64,000 nucleotides of DNA. Source: Congeria kusceri (taxonomy: Eukaryota > Mollusca > Bivalvia > Myida > Dreissenidae). Both the position numbers and the translations under genes were made by a program. Shown piece after piece: positions 54,747 to 64,000 of this stretch (position 1 is the first letter of the stretch; each line of letters starts with the position of its first letter). The notes beneath the pieces were generated by a model that saw only the letters and a program-made list of their open reading frames with translations, made no database searches and had not been told where the DNA came from. The stretch covers positions 18,026,980-18,090,979 of the forward strand of contig CM051034.1 in the NCBI GenBank assembly GCA_027627225.1, given 5' to 3'.

Positions 54747-57700
54747 CTTTAACAGTCTACATTACATGTTGAATTGCGTAATATCGTTCGACATTGTACC
54801 ATAAATTTAAAAAAGCTATATAAAACTATTCATTATTCAAATTTGAAAAAAATATTTTGGCTTACTTAGATGGTAATTGCCTTACATTATCATAGTTTAC
54901 ATTTCAACACCAGTGCAATGGATGCCACAAAGAGCGTTCCGATAAATGAGATAGATATGCTTATTCATGCAAAAAGTTTGTTTCTATATTTGAGTTATTA
55001 GATTATAAAACTACGCATAGCCATATGCGGAAGTTATGGTTTCTTGTGCAACAGCAGTGTTTGCCTGAACTACTTAGTCTGGCAATATTCAGTTTTTTAC
55101 TTGGTGCATTTTTGTATTAACGACTTCAAAACACGGCACGGGATTTTGGTGGGTGGCAAGTTTGAATTTGGCGAAAAACACAATCTACCTTCACTTTTTT
55201 CCGTTACCTATAGAATGTAGTTCTGGCATTTGCAAACCGCACACTATCTATTATAGATACCAACAGAAAGTAATTCAAACGGGAATGTTTCATTTCCAAA
55301 CCAGGCACATATAAAAAATATGACATTTTTTTCAACGATGTGCAATCTAACACGACATGGAATGTTGTCGATTTGGCGACATTTTTTTGTATTGAATCCG
55401 CAAACTGAATTGATTGTAGTTTTGTAGATTGTTTTGCTTATTGTTGCAGTCGTGAAACAGTACTTTGGAAACCTGTTTATATAGTGTCTTAAATCGGAAA
55501 AATTTTGGTGTTTTTTTTGCTAAACATTCCATTCTTAAAATGTTGAGTTATTTTCACTTATGTCATAATCTTGTAAGGTGGAAGGTTCTATTTACGTAAC
55601 ACACCTGCTACGTGTAGTGCATGCATCACATGTATAAAGTAAATGTCAATGCGCTTGTAACAAGAATTATATATTAATACCATCATTACATCGGATACCA
55701 TATGTTGCGCAACACGATTAAATAAGGATTAACACTCAAGCAAATATGATATAATATTTGATAAACACGTCAAAAAAGCAACAGACTACCATTGGCATTT
55801 CTTCATATGTATGGTTAGTCATATTTAGAATGTGACTGGTGGACGTTTCACGGCATGGCTCGTCGCAGTAGGTAAGGTACGGTGCAGTGCAATACAGAAA
55901 CAAATCGAAAGTCCGATGATAAACATGTATGTAAAGATGCTAACTAGCAAACAGACAAAAAGACAACCAACGCGGACAGAAGTATCACCTGTTCGGCGAG
56001 GTATTGGACACTGAACAAAATTTGAACATTCGGAAGGAAATTGTGCGACATTAATATATGCATTTATTACTCAAAGCATTACTGCCATGTGCAAACTTTG
56101 AAACACAATATGCCATCATATAATTTGTCGTTTTAATATGATATGATGCAAATAATAAATAGAGAATATTTGTTATTTCCCTGATGACGTCATAAAATGA
56201 CTTCAAAAAAGACACTCATTAATTTGTCAGGAAAAATGTGCCATACTTTCTGGAACGTTGTCGCTTGCATAATTGACTTATAATCTGTATTTTTTGTTCA
56301 AAAGTGTGTTAATACTGTGCATGTATATAAAACTGCCAAGGGAGGCAAACCACCGCTGGTATTTTAAAGAAAAATATAGTCCGTTTTATGTTGGATTTTC
56401 ATTGTTATAGCGAAAATTGTAAGTGAAATATATAAAATTAAATATTTTAAATGTTTTCTTAAACAACAATATAGGGTTACTTAATACATTAAAAATAGTT
56501 TGTATGCATTGATAAATAGAATACTTGTATTGGTTTGAGTGTATACACATACACATCTACGGAGAAGTTTAATGTATTAGTTTCTGTCATCATAACATTG
56601 GAAGATCATTTACATTGGCATACATAACAAGACCTCGAGACGTATGAAGTAATCCCCATCAACTGAAACGTGTTTCTTACATCATTCAACCCAATGCATG
56701 TTCATATTACTGTATTATGTTTGCCTTATCCACCTAAAGAAGATCCAACCACCCGTCACTGATCAAACCATCATCAGGGTTATCCCTAGGATCTGTCCTA
56801 AGGTGAACCATTCCTATGTTTGTCTGATGTATGGGTCTACTTATCTTGTCTTTGTCTGTGGGATTTGTATATTTGTGACTTACCACCACGAATGCCATTT
56901 ATTATTTGGTTTACATATGTAAATGTTTTGACAGGAGGCATTTTGTGAACACAGAAATGACCGCGTGTCCAACGCTGCTCCGTAATTTGTCTGATGTCAC
57001 GTTTCTTCTGACACACCACTTGATCATTTTTATTGTAAACAAAATTAACTACTTGAGCAAAACATTTGAAATGTTGATATATCATCAATGTATTATTGTC
57101 GATCGTGTAATTTGGTAAAATTTCTCGTTAGTTTAAGTATAAAATTCAATTGCATATGACAAGGGCAAATTTAAACATTCAACGTATATGATAACCTACT
57201 GTTGCTATGGTGATGTAATTAACATTTCCTTACAAGACATGGTTTTATTTGCATAATATTCTGATTAAGTATATATTAAAGTACATATCTCACAGACTTC
57301 ATATAAATTAGTTCATGTTTATAATATTATAAGAGCATGTGGATGAACTTTCCGGACAACCCTCGTATAATACAATACACATATACAAATCACATATAAT
57401 TATATGTTTCCGATTCAATTTTAGAATCACAAATAGTTCAAGTTCGAATACAGGGGGGAGGGTCATTTAAGCAGCGGGCATAGGAAAAAAAGCACAGAAA
57501 CATTTAAGTTAATAGGTAAATAACACAGAGTATTATATTATTGCTATAACATATATTTCAGTAATGAAGGAGGTGATCATTCACTACCATAAAGAAGACA
57601 TCAAAAGATGTATGTCTGATAATTGCTTAGCGAGCAAACAGTGGAGCTATGCACCTGCGTTTACACAAGTTAACATACAGGGTCGTCGCGAGCTCGTTTG

Positions 57701-57980
57701 GCGCATGTGTTAATCAGATTGCCTCGTGTACGGATCATCCGTACAGTCAGACGCGGCTGTTAGCATGGTTAGGAACATATTTATAATTGATATTGCATAA
57801 ATGCTTTTCAGTTCTAAAGATAAATAAGAAAGTATTAATATATTATAATGTTATGCAAACACATAATAAACACAGGGAATATATATTTATGCACATTCGG
57901 TATTTTAAAATTAGAGTCTTGAAGCATTAGTGCTATTGCTAAAAAAACTGTTGTTTTTTTCATTAGAATAATGATACATT
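54747..57980. other. No gene recognised (right copy of 10797-14030)
   Basis: A few substitutions and a 1-bp deletion near 56677 relative to the left copy. No supported gene. Confidence 0.45.
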
Positions 57981-57985
57981 TTAAG

Positions 57986-58309
57986 AACAGTTTAATACTG
58001 CTGTTGAGGATGAGGACCCGATCTCGTGAAATGTTACATGCCTTTCTATTATATTGCTTAAATGTCGCTGGCGTCCGTTGTCAAAATATGGACATATCAT
58101 TACATAATGGCTTACTGTAGCTACCTCGTTTGTATTACGTAGGTTGCGTATGCGTTGATTGAATGTGACGCCTTCATAGCGGCCGGATTTTACAGGAAGA
58201 AAATGGTTAGCTGTACGAACTTTTAAAGTATTATAAGAGTATTCAGGAAGGATTTTTGTTAGGTAAGGCTCAAACGCATTGTTTTTTTAAAGCTTATGTA
58301 AATGCACAC
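57986..58309 (-). pseudogene. LINE ORF2 C-terminal fragment (right copy)
   Basis: Right copy of 14037-14361. It has a shorter T run near 58290 and substitutions near 58220 and 58242 relative to the left copy, so the small open frame there is further degraded. Confidence 0.6.
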
Positions 58310-59007
58310 TTTGATACGTATTTGTAATTCAGTATACCGTGACTGTTTACATTGATCTATAAGTGTTTTGTTGATATATAGGTACCACTAAAATATAAAC
58401 CCATTTGTGATTATCCCAAGTCTTGATTGACAAGTATCAACTTGTCAATTGAGGTTCTTGTTATCGCAAATAATTGTTAAAAGTATCGATACTTTTTTGA
58501 AGGATCAGTGTTAGATACAATGACAGTGCCATCTGCATACAACAGGGCCAACAATTAAACCACGACATTGTAGTATCTGGTTCGCTGAGTTACACCCCAA
58601 CAGATCCTTTCATTTGCAGGTATGCTTGAAAGTCATTTCAGGTATGCTTGAAACACATTTAGAAAAAGCTGGTGATAAATTTTCTCAATTTCGGACACAT
58701 ATTTCTGAAAAAAGAACTGGGAGCAGGATCTATTGAAATATATGCCTGCTTTTATATTGCTGTAAATATAATAAAGTCCTTTTTTAACATTTCAATAAGC
58801 GCCTGAAATTGAAAATATGGTCTGTGCAAGAGTAACCCTTGCGAAAGTCTGATTAGGTTTTATCTAGTATGTTGTTTGTTTTGAAAAATGAGTAAAATCT
58901 TCGGATCAGTACTGAAGTTAAAAGTTTACCCATACAGCTAAGAATCGTAATCAGTCTGTAATGATGTGGGTTTAGTTCTAGGCCATGTGTGAGGCTCGGA
59001 ATGCCTT

Positions 59008-59223
59008 CGAACCATTTTACCCTCTCTAACCAGCAAAATGTTCATTTTTTACTGTACCAAGCCGGTGACATCAGCCTTAAGCGTATTTAAGCGTTTTTGT
59101 TTTTGTGTTTGTTTCCAATTGGCGTTCCCACAAATGTCAGTCAAATGCAAATCAAGTGAGTGATTTATCCAATCGATGTTAACCTTGTTTTACACAAATG
59201 TAAACGCAAAAAGGCTTGTGAAA
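59008..59223 (+). repeat. Left arm of the inverted repeat (right copy)
   Basis: Counterpart of 15060-15275. The base near 59140 reads ATGTCAGTC, as in the opposite arm, where the left copy has ATGTAAGTC. Confidence 0.75.
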
Positions 59224-59568
59224 GGTTTGTGATGATCAATAACAGTGCACCAGTGAGTAAAATAAGTATTCCATTCTGTTTCTAACAAGAATCGTTGTGT
59301 AAACCCTACATGTTGACCTAACGTTCAAACCACTGGTTGTTATCCAACCGATTTCGCTGCAAAAGTGGGATAAAATTATTTAAATATTTGTTGCTATTGA
59401 CATTTGAAATACATGAATTGTGACTAGTGTTATTCGAATGCGAACATCTGCAATGAGGTCAGCGCTTTCGTATGTAGAGTGGTCATAAAAGTTCAGCATG
59501 GTAGAAATCAACAGGATAAAAAAACTACAGAACATAGCTCACCCTGCGTATATTTACGTTGTTTGTAG

Positions 59569-59719
59569 ATGTATATGCGATTTGTAGATGTACATGCGAA
59601 GATGACTGGAAGCGTACTACAGACAGTGCCTACTCTGCTAATTCTGATATGGAAAATCAGTGAGTGCAAAGAGATGTCAGGTATCTGTGAACATGGCGCC
59701 ACATCTACAAACCTGAACG
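59569..59719 (+). pseudogene. EGF-like exon with 1-nt insertion (right copy)
   Basis: Same exon as 15621-15770 but with an extra A in GGAAAATCAG (about 59653). The CRCTCEDDW half and the SECKEMSGICEHG half are therefore in different frames. Splice-like borders are unchanged. Either this copy is inactivated or the extra A is a sequencing or assembly error in a homopolymer. Confidence 0.5.
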
Positions 59720-59946
59720 GTATGGTACATTGTTTAACTAGCCTTTCAAAGAAAGTTCACATATCTACTAAATAAAAACAAACAAATACACAGTAAACAC
59801 TAAATGGAAAAAAACAACAATTTACAACATAAAAAAATAAGAAATGGCTTGTTTTGCACAACTCAGGAGATGTGCATCTTCATAGAAACTATGTATTCCT
59901 TGCAATCCCTATTTTGTAATAAAACCGTATTGCGGGTACCTACTAG

Positions 59947-60145
59947 TGTGGGCAGACCTGTGCATACTACAACTGCTTCACAGGACTGGGCTTTGCAAAC
60001 GGTGGTCTTTGCATCAATGACAGCTGTAGCTATTCTTCGGTGTGGACAGGTGAAGAATGTTCAATTCCGGTCACTATATCAGCGTCATCAACGACCTCGA
60101 ATCTTGGTACTTCATCAACATCACTACCGTTAGCGGACACCAAAA
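59947..60145 (+). CDS. EGF-like exon with Ser/Thr-rich tail (right copy)
   Basis: Same as 15998-16196, with one substitution changing Thr to Asn in the Ser/Thr tail (STTSNLG). The GTAAGT donor is kept. Upstream, the alternative TTGCAG reads TTGCGG in this copy, while the nearer CTACTAG acceptor is unchanged. Confidence 0.5.
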
Positions 60146-60252
60146 GTAAGTATATCAATTGCAGTCGATTAAGTTTTGTTTGTTCATGGCATGCGTATAG
60201 TAGATCAAATACAATTGTTTTATATTTTAATTTTAGTGTAGACGGAAATATA

Positions 60253-60653
60253 GGATCTGACACGAGTTGTCATTTCATCTCATATTTTATTAAACGAGTT
60301 CACGAATTTTGTTAGTAAGCGAGCTTTTCGCGAGCTTACTAACGAATTTCCAGGACGAGTTTAATAAAACATGATAAGAAATGACAACGAGTGTCAGTTC
60401 TTTTTTCTCACATGATTTTAAAAACAAAAACATGCTTCTAATTTTACCAAAGCATGTCGATAAATCCTAAAAGTTGTTTACGGCATTGACGTCAATTCAT
60501 GTTGACGACGTCATTTCACCAATAACGTCATGCGATTGGTCAGTCAAAAATATGCAGCCAATAAAAACGCTCAAAATGTTATCTTACACATGTGTCAGAT
60601 AAAAATATTCGTAATGGTTGTATTACATGGAAAACAAGGTATAGCATGTGATA
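60253..60653. repeat. Palindrome-headed interspersed repeat (right copy)
   Basis: Identical by eye to 16304-16704, including the CRE/CCAAT cluster (about 60487-60562). Confidence 0.8.
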
Positions 60654-61333
60654 GAATGAAAATTGTGATATTAACGACATAAAGCTTGTTTCTCTTTGGA
60701 ACTATTGCAAAACCATTTAAATTCGTCGGAATGAATTTCGTGGCTTTTTGAAAAATGGCAATTTCGTGGGCTCTAAAATTCGGGTATTTTCAATTTTATT
60801 TATAAAAAAAAACGCATCTAGACATGCGTCAATCGTATCACTGTTTTCTGTTTGTAACACCTTACGGTCATAAACGGAGCATCCCCGCGGTAAGTGGGCC
60901 CCATTATCGACCTGTCAATTAAACAATAGATGTTTATTTTCGATTTTTAGACGTTTTAACAGCCTAAATTGAACACAAATTGTAGGCTTCTACCATGACA
61001 ATCATGTCATATTTTGTTAATTATACAAATATTGCTGTCAGTGGAAGTAAAGAAAGCATTACTCACTGCTAGATCCTGAGTAGGAAATACATCGCTATGA
61101 CAAGACCGACGAGAAGAATGTCGGATATCGTCGTCGACAGGACCCCAGCAAGCACGAGTAAATGGGCCCAATATGGGCTATACCTGGGCAAATATACCAT
61201 ATTGGCCCAAACACAAAACAGTGCAAACAAGATACCTTTTCAGCTTTGGCCGCTTACATTTAACTGCTCGCCAGCCATTGGTAAATGATTTTATTTCCAT
61301 TTATTGATCATCACAAACATTTCCCAAGTCTTT

Positions 61334-61534
61334 CCGCGTTCACATTTGTGTAAAACAAGGTTAACTTCGATTGGATAAATCACTCACTTGATTTGCATAT
61401 GACTGACATTTGTGGGAACTCCAATTCGAAACAAACACAAACACAAATACGCTTAAATACGCTTATAGCTGATGTCACCGGCTTGGAACTGTAAAAACAA
61501 ACAGTTGGCTGGTTAGAGAGGTTAAAATGTCTGT
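61334..61534 (-). repeat. Right arm of the inverted repeat (right copy)
   Basis: Counterpart of 17385-17585. It is followed by a 2-bp gain (AATAAAAACATG) near 61540. Confidence 0.75.
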
Positions 61535-61764
61535 GAAATAAAAACATGTGTTTGTTAAAAACCTTAAACATATGCAAACAGATCATCATAAAATCTTACT
61601 CAAAGATAGAGTATTGTTTAATTTAACATTATATTGATTATTAAATAGATTATTAATGTTTGCTTATTTTCGGAACGGGGTACTACCTTGATCATGGCTA
61701 AATGGAAAATCAAAGTACTGAAAGCACTGAATCAGTTGTAATGCGTACAAAGTGGGATAATTTA

Positions 61765-61899
61765 AATATTAGGTAAATGTTGAATAAAGATCAAGTATAT
61801 CAGCTCGGCACGAAAATGAAAGCACTCGCCAAGTCCCTAGCTTCATTTTCTAAGCGTCGTATGATAAACTTGATCTTTATTCAGCACTAACCTAATATT
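61765..61899. mobile_element. Foldback MITE (right copy)
   Basis: Same inverted-repeat element as 17814-17948. Confidence 0.75.
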
Positions 61900-62446
61900 G
61901 TCTTTGAACGGTGTTATTTCGAAATGATTAGTTGTCTAAACGAAAATCTATCTTTTGTTTTGTTTGTCATAAATAAAATTAATCATACTTGTAATATAAT
62001 ACTCATAACCTGTTACTGATAAAATAAGTGCACACATGTATTCAATAAAATTACATTCACGTAACGTCCGATGAAATTCATGTATGAACTTGTTTCGTCT
62101 GATTGACTTATCCCTATTGCAGTTTTAGAACAGCGGCATGCGAAATTCCAAATGTGCGTTTCGACGGCATTGTACAATAATGCAATACGTAACACACTGT
62201 AACAAGTTCACAACTGTTTTTCCTATATAATTTCAATTGTTTCTAATGTTACTTTTACAACCTGCAATACAAGTATGTTTTAACATTAAGCATATACTAG
62301 TGCTAAAACGGAATATATAAACAGTGCTTACACATATTTCTCGCCTATCCTCTCTGGTTCTGGATACAAACAAGTTATATACATGCACGGCGGTGTCACG
62401 CCGCATAAATTTAACTTATTGACGACAATGAATTGCTAATACGTAC

Positions 62447-62565
62447 GTATAACTTCCGACACGCTTGATGCACCTGCCTCTGTGACCACATGGCTTGTGG
62501 ATATGTTGCGAACACTCATCATGATCGACACATTCGTCATTGGAACCGGAAGCAAACGTATATCC
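62447..62565 (-). CDS. EGF-like exon, minus strand (right copy)
   Basis: Identical by eye to 18496-18614, with the same TTTAG acceptor and overlapping GTACGT/GTATTA donors. Confidence 0.5.
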
Positions 62566-62644
62566 CTAAATTACCAAACCAAATTATTAAACATCCCAAT
62601 GTAAGACTGTTTTAAATAAGGACGTAATTTTGCAATGAATATAA

Positions 62645-62681
62645 CACATAGCACTTTCCTGACTTGATGACGTTTACACTG
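62645..62681 (+). repeat. 37-bp flanking repeat, left side (right copy)
   Basis: Same as 18694-18730, abutting the retrotransposon end in this copy. Confidence 0.8.
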
Positions 62682-64000
62682 CGTCAACCGTCGTTTATTA
62701 AGAGAAAGAATTTGAAAAGCAATATATATAGACCCGTATGCAAAATTGTCCCATAAAGTTGGACGAACCACAAAGTCCATAAAATATATTAATGCAAGGG
62801 ACAAAATGTCATATTATGCAACATGGTGGTAAGTTTGCAAAAATACACAAAGTTAGTAGTAAACAAAAGGAATACATAATAAAAAGATAATACGTGTCAA
62901 ATCAATTTAATGTACAGTAAAACGATGACGCAGGAGGAAGTGGAGGGATGGTGGTTAAAGTTGAGCATGTGCGAAATGCAGCTGCTTTGTTCCGATCTTG
63001 TTGAAGAATGATTCAACTTCCGGTAATTTGGGGTTAAAAAGCAGTAATTTAATATTGGCAATTATAGGTTACACACCAGTCACGGTGTTAACAAATAGAA
63101 AGGAGCTCCAATATAAATTGATTTATAATTCCTGCGTCTTATAAATTATAGTTTTATATTTGCGCTCTCCACATTCCGAGTTCATTTGTGGGACAATAAA
63201 CTATACAACAATCAAACTGGATTGAAAAGGGCTGACGCAAAGCGTCAACCGTCGTTTATTAAAACAGAGAAAGAATTTGAAAAGCAATATATTTAGACCC
63301 GTATGCAAAATTGTCCCATAAAGTTGGACGAACCACTAAGTCCGTAAAACCGTCCAACCAAGGAAAGGGAGAGCGGAAACCATTAGACGAAAGTGCTATG
63401 TTCCCAGTTAAAATCCTGGTACGGGAGATGTAAAATCTAGGTAAACATATATATATTTACAAGCATGTTGTAGTAATACTTGCAGTAAATATAGTGATGC
63501 ATTACATAAAAGAATATTAAAAAAACCAACAATACAACAATGTATAAACTTAGATATATGCAAAAATCAGACAAGAGTGACTAGCTACGAATTCATGACA
63601 TTTAACGGCCTGTAAGTAGATGTGGGATGACTAGCTTTAAGGTAAACGTTCAGAGTATAAACTAGATGGCACCAGATAGGACATAACAAAACTTAACAAT
63701 CTACAAAATAAAATGACAAAACGAACCATTTTCGATACTGAGATCATACGTAATAGCTGTTATTGTAGTAAAAACATGGTCTTAGCAACAAGAGTTAACA
63801 AATTGGAAAGAGACACGCGATGAGATCATATGTGGACCGACTGAATAATTTTAAGGATAAATTATTTACAAAACATTTAGTTAGTACTACGCGGTGTGAA
63901 ATCAAATTATTGGAAATATACAATTCGCCCATCGGCAATGTTATCAATTGCATGAGTTTTGCATTTGTAAATCCTAAAGTGAAAATGAATGAACTACAAA
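62682..64000 (-). mobile_element. 3' end of the Ngaro-like retrotransposon (right copy, cut by window edge)
   Basis: B2 (62682-62784), A2 (62955-63157), B1 (63243-63349) and part of the 3' untranslated region. The recombinase gene would start beyond the window. The same insertion site in both copies shows the retrotransposon was in place before the duplication. Confidence 0.85.

Larger units (their letters stand above)
43947..64000. repeat. Right copy of the large direct duplication
   Basis: Near-identical to 1-20048 in the same orientation. It runs to the right window edge, so its end is not seen. The LINE reading just left of it (43347-43946) continues into it without a break, so position 43947 is not a structural boundary; it is only where the window's left edge maps. 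Differences include a 4-bp net change near 46120, a 1-bp loss near 56677, an extra A at about 59653 inside an EGF-like exon, and a 2-bp gain near 61540. Confidence 0.97.

Overview
This looks like nuclear DNA of a bivalve mollusc. It is AT-rich, almost free of long reading frames, has small exons with GT/AG borders, and is dominated by decayed transposable elements. A dreissenid mussel (zebra/quagga) is my best guess, because a small secreted-protein gene carries proline/tyrosine motifs resembling, from memory, those of zebra-mussel byssal foot protein 1. That species call is inference. No bacterial-type operon or CRISPR array is present. Most short open frames are chance.

The largest feature is a direct duplication. 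Bases 1 to 20048 recur at 43947 to 64000, shifted by 43,946 to 43,952 bp, at roughly 99.8% identity by eye. Both window edges cut the duplication, so no breakpoint is visible. It is either a recent tandem (or segmental) duplication with a ~44-kb period or an assembly artefact.

The duplicated part holds, in order: the start of a LINE reverse transcriptase (1-258); a decayed Penelope-like element with a GIY-YIG remnant (1.6-2.7 kb); a TATA-driven gene for a secreted Pro/Tyr/Cys protein on the minus strand (6.0-7.0 kb); a pogo/Tigger-type MITE (10.4-10.8 kb); a LINE C-terminus (14.0-14.4 kb); EGF-like exons on the plus strand (15.6-16.2 kb) between a 2.1-kb-spaced inverted repeat; a palindromic interspersed repeat with CRE and CCAAT motifs (16.3-16.7 kb); a foldback MITE (17.8 kb); an EGF-like exon on the minus strand (18.5 kb); and the 3' end of a tyrosine-recombinase retrotransposon.

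The part seen once (20.0-43.9 kb) is a stack of mobile DNA. A Ngaro-like retrotransposon (18731-26139, minus strand) has split direct repeats in the order A1 - ORFs - B1 - A2 - B2, and encodes an SGNH hydrolase, gag, RT, RNase H and a tyrosine recombinase that keeps all its catalytic residues. A second, internally deleted split-repeat element follows (26900-30565). Next come a Pearl-like element with eleven ~165-bp tandem units (32.2-34.4 kb), another copy of the palindromic repeat (36.3-36.7 kb), and a LINE endonuclease gene cut in two by a 4.7-kb ZBED-type hAT transposon with a recognisable 8-bp target duplication (38605-43350). The LINE resumes after the hAT and runs into the second copy of the duplication.

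The only parts that look like host genes are the secreted Pro/Tyr-rich protein and the EGF-like exons. Both are duplicated, and one EGF exon is frameshifted in the right-hand copy.
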